From Mercurialis annua (Eukaryota; Streptophyta; Magnoliopsida; Malpighiales; Euphorbiaceae): a DNA stretch of 64,000 nucleotides. Below, one piece after another: positions 23,769-35,400 of this stretch (positions within the stretch are counted from its first letter, which is position 1; every line of letters starts with the position of its first letter). Both the position numbers and the translations under genes were made by a program. A model generated the notes under the pieces. The model had not been told where the DNA came from and made no database searches. It worked only from the letters and a program-made list of their open reading frames with translations. The DNA lies in the NCBI RefSeq assembly GCF_937616625.2, contig NC_065576.1, forward strand, positions 1,738,501 through 1,802,500, given 5' to 3'.

Positions 23769-24012
23769 GGGTTTTTGATATTTGGGTGCCTCAAAGGCAC
23801 CCAAATTTTCCGGATCAGTGCCTCTTTCGAAAATAATTTTGAAGAGTATCTGGACTCACATATTCCGCATTCTAGAAATGTTGAACATGTGGGGTTCCGC
23901 ATTCCTAGAATGCGGAATATGTGGGTTCAGGCACTCTTTTGAAATTAATTCAAAAAGAGGCACAACAACAAAAATTTGGGTTGCCTGTGAGGCACGCAAA
24001 TATCAAAAACCC
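23769..24012. mobile_element. MULE-type MITE with GGGTTTTTGA termini
   Basis: Termini GGGTTTTTGATATTTGGGTG and GCAAATATCAAAAACCC are inverted and flanked by an exact 9-bp duplication AAGTTTAAA (23760-23768 and 24013-24021). The whole 244 bp folds back: an inner pair CATATTCCGCATTCTAG / CTAGAATGCGGAATATG lies near 23855-23925. The terminal GGGTTTTTGA is shared with the larger element at 49981-52132, so both may use the same transposase. The 82-codon frame inside is not a gene. Confidence 0.9.
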
Positions 24013-24021
24013 AAGTTTAAA

Positions 24022-24958
24022 TTTATCTAAAATTTATGAATCTAGCAAAATGTTTAAATTTAACTAAATTCATGTTTTGGTAGGATAATAAACTATGGAA
24101 TTTTATGAATTTTTATGAAGAATCCATCCTCTAAGATCTCTTTCAAATTATTTAATAAAAAAGTTTTTTTGTCAATTTCAGTAAAAAAGTTAAAATCAAT
24201 CATTTTAAGGAGTTATAAATTATTTTAATTATATTTTTTAAATCAGTATACTTTATGATCAAACCAGCATTGAAAATTTTATACATCTAAAAAAATTACA
24301 TTTTATATATTTAAAATCACACATTTTATTGAATTCATAAATAATAATTCAATTTGAATATATAATTTATTAAAGTACACAGCCCAAACCAAAGATGGAT
24401 TTTATCTCTAAATCTTTAAATAAATATCCGTTATAATGGTCATATTTAATTGTCAATATTTTTTTATTATGTAATTTCATATCGAAGTACATAAATGTAA
24501 GTACTTTATAATGGATTTTAAACCTTTTGAACTTGATGTGTAAAACAATTGATATTCAATTGATCAAATCATTAGTAATTGTTTCCTGTGTAATTTTTTA
24601 AGTAAAGCTAAATTATCAAGTCATTTTAAAAGAAATATTAACTGTAATTAATTATGAGACCACCAAACTTCAATTTCTCTAGCATTAATGTTTTTCAGTT
24701 ATATTTCGCGTGCACAGCCATCTGATTTAAATGTTACAATAACAAATTATTGTTTAATCTAAATTTACTTATTAAATATAATTTTAAGTATTTTCTATAA
24801 GCTTGTTTACCTCTTTTGACAAAATAAGAGCTAAATCAAACCTAATTAAAAATGTTCATTGATTGGTTTTCAGATTATAAACATATTTACTGATAAAAGA
24901 AAAACATACTGTGTCTAGATTGCTAACACGTACAATTACGCGCGTGGGACTGGGAAGC
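24022..24958. other. AT-rich intergenic DNA, no gene seen
   Basis: No coding potential, terminal repeats or motifs recognised. Confidence 0.5.
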
Positions 24959-25280
24959 AAATCCAAAGGGTAAGTAAAGGAGTCGTCACGCCACGTGAAA
25001 TGGTATTCGGCAAAGAGAAACCGCGACGACTTTTTCTTCTTTTTAATTTTGGTGACGTGTCAAAAGTTTCGGAGACAAAAAGCATCCGCCGCCAGTTTTA
25101 ACGGAGTTTTTCTTATTTTTGGATTTTGTTAGCTGATTTGGTAGTAGTATTGTTTACTGTTTAGTCATGGCCGCACTATATTTATGTCCACGTGTCGCAA
25201 TCTCTGCTATTGTGTAACAAAGCTGCTTGTTCTTTTGCTTTTCCCGATTTGACCTTGGGCGGCTACCACCGCACCGCCTT
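24930..25280. promoter_or_regulatory. cluster of ACGT-core elements
   Basis: Within about 200 bp there are CGCCACGTGAAA (CACGTG 24992-24997), GGTGACGTGTCAA (about 25052-25063, an ABRE-like core) and GTCCACGTGTCGC (CACGTG 25189-25194), in a segment clearly GC-richer than its flanks. This looks like a regulatory region, but no gene follows on either side within 2 kb other than the ERF 2.8 kb to the left and the flippase gene 4 kb to the right. Confidence 0.4.
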
Positions 25281-25528
25281 TTTGTCCTTTATTTTCCTTT
25301 TCATTTGTTTGGTTTGGTTTTTTAAAACAATGTCCTCACTTACCGATTCATGTAAGGATTGAGCGATTATTGCTAATCTCCACTCTAAAATAAATTTTAA
25401 AGATATAGTTTTAGTCTTTTAACCGGAAAATCGCATTCTTCTTAGTTTACTTGTATAGTAAAAATTTCATATTTGACGATTTTTTTTATTTTTTAAAATT
25501 TGAAAAAACAAATTTTTAGGTGTTTTTT

Positions 25529-25715
25529 GGGTTATCCTTTGAAAACCCCCACCTTTTAGTCCCAATTTATTTGCACCCTCAAATTATAAAACCAACAAAT
25601 ATACTCAAATTACGACCTTTTACTTTCAACTGTACTTTCAAACATTAAATTGACCTCATTTCACTTAAAAAAATTCAAATAAATATTTTAAATTTTAAAA
25701 TATATTCTAAATAGA
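25529..25715. repeat. single arm of a MULE-type MITE
   Basis: From GGGTTATCC through CACCTTTTAGTCCCAATT, AAATTACGACCTTTTACTTTC and AAATTGACCTCATTTCACTT, this matches the left arm of the intact MITE at 42449-42820. The second arm is missing, so it is a half element. Confidence 0.65.
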
Positions 25716-26465
25716 GTTAATGTTATATTTAAAACAACAAATAAAACTATTCCTTTTAAAAATTATAAAACTTAACAATAATTTTTTGTTTAATATAAAT
25801 ATATTTATTTTATAAAATTTATTTCCGCAATCACACCGCCTCGATAAGATTAATTGTCGATAGTCTAATATTTGAATGATTTTGTCGCTTCTATCCAACC
25901 TTAATTTGCCACATGCTACATCATTCATCGAAGTTTTTGCGTCAACTACTGGACCACCGATCAGCAAAACAGGCAAAATTCTGTTTGTCATAAGTATAGT
26001 TTTCCAACTTGTTGGTGAATTCTCTAAAGTTTGATTCTTTATGTTATAAAGCTTTTTTTGGTATTTCTACACTGTATCTTCGCTACCTAATTATGAGTAA
26101 ATGAATGCCAAGAAATGAGTACTGAAATAATCCTGGGTTTGAGTGGGTCCTGCGGTTACATGGACGGGTCTGAGTCGATCCTGCTACAAGAAAATTAGTA
26201 CCCAAATCTTTGGGTCTGGGTTTGAATTTTGGGTACTGAGCTATGAGTAAATTTGTAATTAGATTTCAGTTTCTCCTCAAAACTAGAGTTATAGTAAATA
26301 AGGGTTCATGAACATATAATCTAGCAAACTTAAAAATTGATAAAAATGAAGGATTCCCATTGTTCAAAAGTGATAAAAGAAAATATGATTTAAACTAATT
26401 GACCTGTTTATGGGGATTTAACTTATTTTATTTTATATTTTGTATCCAAACCCGACCTTTAAACA
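25716..26465. other. intergenic DNA, older repeat interrupted by the Helitron
   Basis: 26120-26240 is rich in GGGTTTGAGTGGGTCC- and TTTGGGTCTGGG-type words and 28380-28500 has similar GGGCTCGGGC-type words, so the two sides of the Helitron may be halves of one older repeat. No gene seen. Confidence 0.35.
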
Positions 26466-28296
26466 TCTATATATCTAGATTAAAAGATAACCCAAAACAC
26501 TGTACATTGAACAGTGCTTTGGGTTCTTTTACTTAAAAGACCAAAACTTTGGAAACAATATCAAAATAACCACTATAGACAAAATAATTCAAATGTCCAT
26601 TTTGGTCTCTTCTCTATATTTCTCTATTAAATGCCCTATACTTTCTTACTTTATTACAAGGATACCAACTATTGCTAAATATGAAAAGCCAATTTTGCTA
26701 ATTTAATTACAATATAACCATCTGAATGGCATATTTTTATGCACACAGATGGGTCCACGGACCACACTCATTTGTGATAATCTATATTTAAAATAATAAT
26801 TTTACCTATATGTGAAATACAACAAAATTAAAATCCTTTAAGTCCTAATTAATTCCTACAATTAGTAAAAATATGAAGTTAACCACATTTTCACAAAAAC
26901 TGTAAATTTAATATTAAGTTTGATGATAACAGTAGTATGTTATAAATTTCATACTAAAAATTAAAATCATTTTTAAAGTAAAATATTTAAATAATTTTTT
27001 AAAAAAGTTCATTAAGATATAATTATACATATTTTTATTAGTTTTACTATTAAATTTAAAAATATATATTTATTAATAATTTATAATTTATAATTTTTTA
27101 TATATAATAGTAAATTATGCTAAGATAAAAGAATTATTTGAATTTGAATTTAAAAAATTATCAAATTTCATTTATATATCTCGATATATAATATTAAAAC
27201 AATCTATATGTCACTTTTGTTGATATATTGTCCTTTTACATTTAATAGTCTCCTTCTCATTTTTTTTGATTTTTTCACTGTTTATAATAAAAATTATATT
27301 CATTTAACTAAACTAAATCATAAAGTTATGAAAACCTTAAATACCTTGATTTCTATTTTTATTTTTCGTTAATTGATTTTTAAGTTTAACTTAATTACTA
27401 ACGTATTCGATTAAACTAAAACATATAGGAGATGAGTTTATAAAAAACATGTATTGAAGTATTAATTTTACTGTGGTTTGCTGATCCTTATTTTGGGTTG
27501 TTTGCTAAGACTCATGAGAAGTCAAATTAGTTTTTTTTAGGTAATCATTTACGGTCTTCATAATATTTTTAATTTTCTGTTTTTTATTAGAAATGTTTCG
27601 GTTGTTTTATTTTTTATTTAAAATTTCATTTTGTATTTTTAAAATCTATTTGTTTTTATTTTAGTTGTTTTTGTTTTACAGAATCTCTTTTTTAGTTTAG
27701 CAGATGTTTTGTTAATAAAGATTGACCAAAACAATGAATTTTGAAAAAACAAATACCGTAAATTTATTATTATTTAAAATTTGAATTTAAAAAAACATTA
27801 AAATTTAAATACAAGTTCGATTACTATTGATATAATTTTTTTTATTTTTTTACAACTTTTGATTTAGTTAAATAAATTTCCTTCATATACAAAAATTATG
27901 TTTTATGTTATTGAATTTAAAGCTGCATTATATTGAATTAAGTGTAAATTTTATATTAAATAAATGTTTATATTAATGATGAAAGAAATATATTTTGAAC
28001 TTATATAACATACTGATTTTTAAAAACTAAACAGCCGCGTTTTATATTATTTATATTTATCTGACATACCATTATATAATGTTTAATTAATATAGTATAC
28101 TATATATTTATTTTTTTCAATTTTTGTATGCCATAGCGTTAGATAAAATATTAAAATTAATATAAATCATACATATATTTAGATTTGAATATTAAGACAA
28201 CAATTTTTTTCTAAACCGTTAATATTAGATAATATAAATTATTGAATTCAAGTTCATATTAATCACTTCCGAAGCGAAGTGAGGGTTTTACACTAG
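26466..28296 (+). mobile_element. non-autonomous Helitron
   Basis: The 5' end starts TCTATATATCTAGATTAAAA directly after an A. The 3' end is CACTTC-CGAAGC-GAAGTG, a short hairpin, followed 10 bp later by CTAG and then a host T, so insertion was between A and T with no target duplication, as Helitrons do. A further stem-loop (AACCCAAAACACTG / CAGTGCTTTGGGTT, 26491-26527) lies just inside the 5' end. The 1.8 kb interior is AT-rich with no Rep/helicase frame and no captured gene fragment that I can recognise. Confidence 0.8.
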
Positions 28297-29080
28297 TTAT
28301 AAATATGAACCTGGACCGAGTTTTTACGTACTTACACAAAAAAATAAAAAATAAATGAAAACCCAAGCCTACTCTTAAAATATCGGAGATTTTGGGCTCG
28401 GGCGAGAACTGGGCTTGGGACACAAAATTAGCGCCCAACTTTTGCCCTAGAGGGATGGGCTTGAGCGGATGGGCCGGGAATCCAAGCCAATAGGTCCATA
28501 AGCCAATTAATGAAATATAAACAAAAAAACAAAAAGTTAAACGACTTTCAAACTAGTGTCTCGAAATCAAACAAATTCATTTTAACCTTTTGGATCAGTT
28601 AGACGTAAAATAATAAGACGATGAAGGTATGCATTTTAATAAGGCCTAACAATTTTTTAAATTCAAATCTTTGTATTTTTTATTAGTTATGGTCAAACTT
28701 TTAAATTTTTACAAATATGTTTAGTTTGAAAGTTTTTTTTTATTGAAGCCAAAATTTTAAATTTCATTTTTTTATATCTAAAATTTTCAATTTTTTTCAA
28801 TTGCGACCAAACGTTTATATTAACTTTTTTTAAAAAAATTAAATAATTTTTTAGAATTTGATTGTAATTGATAAAAGATCTAAATGTTTAGATTCTAAAA
28901 CATCAAACTCAAAATCTATTTATAATTACCAAAATAAAAGCTTTCAAAATTAAATATAATTATAATTTTTTTAAATTTAGTCATAATTGATAATAAAAAT
29001 TTGGATTTTAAAAAAATTAGCCCTTTTAATAACGAACCTTCGTAAAGCCAAAAAAATGGAAATTTCTTGCGGCATATCGA
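28297..29080. other. intergenic DNA upstream of the flippase gene
   Basis: 28297-28510 is the right flank of the Helitron with GGGC-rich repeats. 28640-29030 is AT-rich. The flippase promoter must lie close to its left end near 29080; no clear TATA box is seen. Confidence 0.4.
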
Positions 29081-29252
29081 ACGGTCATATCTCGCATTCT
29101 CACAAAGTCAAACAGAACTAACGACCTCACCGAATCATCTCCGCTGATCGTCCCCGTAGCAACAGAAGAGCAGTGTAGAACCGAGAGCACAGAGAGCCTT
29201 CAACAAATAATTAAGTCAACAAAAATGCAATAACAGCAATAATAACACAAAG

Positions 29253-29394
29253 GTAATTTTAATTTCTGATCAATTTCGATGAATTTCAATCCAATTTGAC
29301 GCATTACGTAACGATCCAGCTAATTTAATTATTTTAGGTCATTTTAACTGCTTTAAACTGTGAATTTTAATTCACTTCAACGCATTTTTATCAG
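29253..29394 (+). other. probable 5' UTR intron of the flippase gene
   Basis: ACACAAAGGTAATTTTAA at 29245-29262 gives a good donor and TTTTTATCAGGCTC at 29386-29400 a good acceptor, 20 bp before the start ATG. The leader upstream (about 29090-29252) is less AT-rich. Inferred from splice signals and position. Confidence 0.55.
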
Positions 29395-29413
29395 GCTCTT
29401 TGAAGTCAAGACG

Positions 29414-32400
29414 ATGAAGCGATTCGTATACATCAACGACGACGAATCACCAGCTCATGAACTATACTGTGATAATCGTATCTCTAATAGAAAATATACT
29501 TTATTAAATTTCCTTCCTAAAAATTTATGGGAGCAGTTCAGGTAATTTCTGCAATTTTTAATCAGCTTATTCAATTTATATTTTTTTATGTTAATATTTA
29601 AGACTTAGGTTTGATTAATTTTGATTTATTTTGTTCAGCCGGTTTATGAACCAGTATTTCTTGTTGATAGCATGTCTTCAGCTATGGTCACTGATTACTC
29701 CAGTAAACCCTGCGAGTACGTGGGGTCCGTTAATCTTTATATTTGCGGTCTCTGCTTCGAAAGAGGCTTGGGATGATTATAATCGATATGTTTCGGATAA
29801 GAAGGTGAATGAGAAAGAAGTATGGGTTGTTAAACAAGGCACCAAGAAACATGTACGTAAATCTCGCCTTTCAATTTTTTGCTGTATTCTAATTTTCTCA
29901 ATGTAATGGTTAGTGCAGTTTTAGTTATCTTTAACATTATTTAGAAGCATAAGTACTAGAATTTAGTTCAGTAGTTTGTGCTTTTAATCATTTCTCAGTT
30001 TTCTACTTCTAGCTGCTAGTATGCAACTCTTTCAACCTAGAGAATTTTAGCCATTTCGAAAGAAATGGAATCTAGCCAACATTTATATGACCATTCAATT
30101 AAAAGGATGGTTAGTGTCAGGATGCAAATAGCATGATCATAGAAGCTAATATCGTAATAAATATATATGAATATGATCATGTTTCCATTATATTTAAACC
30201 GTTCTCCTTGCCCATTTGTTTTGTAAGCCTATAAATAATATACCTCTGTAACCGTTCTCCTTGCCCTTTTGTTTTGTGAGCCTACAAATAATATACCCCT
30301 GTATCTTCTCTCATGTAGTGAGTAATTTAATGGTATTCTTTTTTCTCTATCAGATCCAAGCTCAGGATATCTGTGTTGGTAATCTTGTGTGGCTCCGTGA
30401 AAATGATGAAGTGCCATGTGATCTTGTTTTGATTGGTACCTCAGATCCTCAAGGAATCTGTTATGTGGAGGTAAAATTCAATTCTCTTAGTTAATGTCAA
30501 AGCTATCACTGTGGCTAGCTTGTTTCGTGTCAATTCTATTTCTTGTCTCGTCTCTTTTGCTGTTCTGCATTCCAAAATGCATGTGGATGAGAAGTATAGA
30601 AAGAACTGGCAACAAAATGTACTACATTCGCATGAAGTTCACTATAGGGTGAGGTCTTTTGTTGGAGAATCATCAGTTCCCTAGACAGGACATGCCTTCT
30701 TTTACACTTGATTAGGAAAAAATGTTGTGTCGGTCAGAAAAATTCTGGCTTATAACTTTGGTCCAAGTTATACTGACTTTTCTAATTCAGCTGAGGCACT
30801 TCAATCCATTTCCCTTCCGCTTTTCCTCTTGTCCTAAAGGATTTCAATCTTGGTCCTCCGCAAAAATTAGGTTATACTGTCCGAAGGACCTCAATGGATG
30901 TGGTATTTGATATCTATAATAATATGTTGAAAGAGTGTGACAGTCATTTTCAAGACTTTTTTTCGTTATAGCATTCAGGAACCTGATAATCTATCACTTT
31001 TCAGACAGCTGCCATGGATGGTGAAACTGATCTGAAGACAAGGGGAACACCGGCTGCTTGCATGGGAATAGATGCTGAATTGCTGCACAAAATTAAGGTA
31101 AGTTCCCTCTAAATTCCTTGATCTTGTAGAGTTGATACTTTGCCATCAGTTTGCATTCTTTCTGATTTGTTGTTGAGCCCTTTCCTTTTTTTTTTTTTGG
31201 TTACCAGGGTGTCATTGAGTGTCCAAATCCAGATAAGGACATCAGAAGATTTGATGCAAATCTGAGATTGTTTCCTCCATTTCTTGATAATGATGTTTGT
31301 CCTTTGACTATAAGAAACACAATTCTTCAATCATGCTACTTGCGAAATACAGAATGGGTTTGTGGGGTAGCAGTCTACACGGGTAATTTTTTTTTGTTTA
31401 GTGCATGAATCATCAACCATCCATGTACTGAATTTATATTGTCGCTTTTTGTTTGTTTTTTATGCTTTGGCTTGTATATGTGTATGTATGGATGATAGAT
31501 AAATAAATGGTATCTATTTACTTGCAAGCCATGGAAGTAGATTTGATTGTGTGCTTGTGCTATGAAGTCATAATTATACTGATAGAGAGCATGGACTAAG
31601 ATCTTGTTTTTGCTTTTGTTGGCTTAAGTTGTGATTTTGTTGATTCTGAACATAATCAGCATTTGTTGAGCACATAATAAAGGTGTAGTAGTTTATACCT
31701 GATCAATTTGCTTTTCCATACGTATTGCGTCATGCTGTCCTCCTATGAGAATTATCTGTCTTGTTCTTTCAACTACATTAACATTGTTGGTAAAAGTTCT
31801 TGAATGTCATGTTTGACTTTTAAATGACCCGTCACTCGTATCTCTTCACCTCTCTATCCCTGAACACTTTCTAACTCGCATTACCATCTGTGCTGAATAT
31901 GCTCTCTGATTAGCCAGTTGGCGGACTAGTGAAGCTTCCTATCCTTTGTGATACTTTTTGAGGTCTTCTGATATTATGCGGTGTTGAGATTTTGTATGTA
32001 ATTTCTGTATCTTTTCTTTCCATTATAGGCAATGAAACTAAGCTGGGTATGAGTAGGGGTATTCCTGAACCTAAGCTTACAGCGATGGATGCTATGATTG
32101 ACAAGCTGACTGGAGCTATATTCGTATTCCAAATAGTGGTAGTTATTGTTTTGGGCATAGCTGGAAATGTCTGGAAGGATACAGAAGCAAGAAAGGTTTG
32201 TTGCTTGGGGATATCTGCTTATTATTCTTTTTGCTATGACAGACTTGAATTTGTTTCTGTTTTTGTTTTCTCTTGAGCATCTAGAGACTTTATATTTTAT
32301 AACATTGTAGCTTTTATATCCAAAAATATGAAAGCATTTCAAGTTAATAATTTAAAGTCATTCTTAAATCTGATGGCTAGGATTTATTGTTTCTGAGGTA

Positions 32401-35400
32401 TTATATAATTATAGAGAGGAATTTTCACTTTATACGTGTGAACAAATATGGATTAAGGGCTTGTTTGGTTGGAGATAAATAGATTAGGGAAGTGAAACTT
32501 GCTGGAAAATTAAAAATATCTATTTTTTGGGTTCATTTTTGCAATCTCGCTTCCTGCGAAGTATAGAGTAACTTTTTTTTGGCTAGAAAGTAATTTTCTT
32601 AGTAAAATTTAGGTAAGCTGTATAGATAAGTGAGCAATGAAAGGCAATAATACTCATATTTACTTATATTAAGAACTTTCAAAAATATAATTGTCTTTAA
32701 CATGTAATGAATTAAAAATAATAAAATAACTTCATGGGAACATAAAAATCAAACCAAACAAAATTAAATACTACTTCCTAAGTAATAACTTCTTGGGTAT
32801 TTAACGTCTCTAGTTGAAGTATGGTATTTTGAGCCAAGCGAGTTCTAAGATCATGACCATAATTTTGTTTGAAAACTGACTGTCTCAGTTCCATCTCATG
32901 CTTTTTTTCCACATGTTTAGTAGCTTAAAGGTAATGTTCAGGCGGGAAAGTTATGCACTCTATTAGTCTCGCTCTTTGTCTATTCCAATTTGTTATTTTT
33001 TCCACTCTATTAGTCAAGATTTGTCTATGATTTTGTTCCACTCTATAAATACGACAATATTCTAATTGTTAACTTGCAAACATGGACGCTGACTCTACTT
33101 GTTTCCCTTGTTTGCAGCAATGGTATGTTCTATATCCAAATGAAGGTCCATGGTATGAGCTATTGGTAATCCCTCTAAGGTTTGAGCTGCTATGTTCCAT
33201 CATGATACCCATATCTATTAAGGTTAGCGCTACATGTATACGTTCAATTTCTTATCAACATTTTCTTTGGGTGGTCTGGCACCTTAGAGAAAATGCACGC
33301 TCATTATGTAGAGCTCTTTCATCCTGTAGATATCATTTGGTTTTGTTTTCCATTCGATGATATTGGAAGAAATGGCATAGTGTTGTAGGAAATGTAGGGA
33401 CAATCGACTTCAAGCTGTAGACTCTATGATACCCAAACTGTGAACCCTTGAGAAGCAAGAAAGTGTCATTGTAGAAAGCTAGATATGTTTGACTCATATT
33501 TTAGTTTCAAGAAACCTCATATGGGCTCACTTAGAATTAATTCTATCTGTATTACTTGCATACTAATGAGGCAATAGCATATGCTTTTCATTTTTAAATG
33601 TGATTTTCTCATGTCTAATGAAGAATTTAGAAGTTCGGTTAGTAATGGTGATCCATTCTGAATGAATGTTGGGGATCACCATTTCCCATGTTCTATGTGT
33701 TGATGAAGACGATATAATCAATTAATTTTTCTGACATATGATGATTTTATCTTTATGTGTAATGCACAACCTGGTATGATGTCTAGAGGCTCAAACTTAT
33801 CTTCTATTGCAGGTATCTTTGGATCTTGTGAAGAGCTTATATGCAAAATTTATTGATTGGGATACTGAGATGATTGATCATGAAACTGGCTGTTCTTCCA
33901 ATGCAACAAAGTAAGTCGTGACTATATGAAAGAGTAATATATGAGACTATATACAAATGATCTTTACATGGTATCAAAAATGAATTATCGTGAATACTTT
34001 TTGAAAAGGTGTTCATTGTGTGTGGCAGCACAGCAATAAGTGAGGACCTGGGACAAGTGGAGTACATTCTGACTGACAAAACCGGAACCCTTACCGAGAA
34101 TAAGATGGTGTTCAGAAGATGCTGTATCAATGGTATTTTTTATGGGAATGAGGGTGGGAATGCGTTGAAAGGTTTTTCTTCTCTCTCTTCAGTGATACGT
34201 GTCTTTGTATTCAAATTTTACAGCATGATGGTATTTTTCAATGTTGGCAATGTTGCAAAGATGTTGCTCCCTTCAAGCTACCCTTGCGAGCCTTTTCTGT
34301 TCAACCATTATGGATTTTTTAACCTTATGATTTTGCTTTTCTGTAATGCCTTGATTTGACCCACTCCAGTCTACAATGTGCTCTTATAAAAGCTACAGAG
34401 ATGCTTGTAGCCAATTTTGTTTTTCTTTCTAAGTTTTGCGATGTTTCCTTCTTTTTCCTCTCTTAAGCTGGTAGTGCTTCCATCGTGGCTATGCTTAAAA
34501 TATGGCTTGTAATTCATTCTTTCTTTATTTACACAGATGCACGGCTGCTCAATGCTATTGCTAGCGGATCTCCAGATGTTATTAAGTTTCTTACAATTAT
34601 GGCAATATGCAATACTGTTACACCTGTGCAGAGGTGGCTACCTTTTCTTTTGGACAGTTATCTAAAAAAATAATCTTTTTTTTTAAAGTAGATTTCCTGT
34701 TTTATTGTCCGTCTTAAAGTTCAAACCACAGAGTTGGTCAAAGGAAATACACAAAAAATACTTCTAACCTTTCTTCTTTTTCTAATAGCAAAGCTGGAGC
34801 TATTTCATACAAAGCGCAGTCTCAGGATGAGGACGCTCTAGTTCAAGCTGCTGCTAAGCTACAAATGACATTTGTTAGAAAGAATGGAAATATTCTTGGT
34901 AAAAATGCTGAGAAAACACAGTGAATTTAGTTATTATATTGGCTCTTGTACAGAATATGGTAACACAAAGTTTAGCACTTCTATATGATTTGCAGAGATG
35001 AGATATAGTTCTTCTGTTTTAAATTATGAAGTGCTGGATATTCTGGAGTTCACATCTGACAGGAAAAGGATGTCCATAGTGGTGAGGGATTGCCAGAATG
35101 GAAAGATTCTTCTTTTGTCAAAAGGAGCAGATGAAGCTATTTTTCCTTGTGCAGCAGCAGGTAATCTTGTTGTCTTGTGTATTTTTGTTGGTTGTCTGGG
35201 AAGTAGCAAGGAAGCTTTGTAAATTATGTTGATAAAAATTGATTTTCACATTAGTGACAGTGGCAGCTATCTATACATCATATAAGGGCAGTTATCACAT
35301 GCTCCATTTACGGTGATATCACTGATATCTTGTAAACAATAACATATATCATGAGTCTAATTTGATATATAAATCAGGGGAATCCTAAAACTAAGTCAAG

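Noticed and set aside
31910..32342. Antisense frames over ALA2 exon 6
   Set aside because: Mirror-frame by-products of a well-supported exon.
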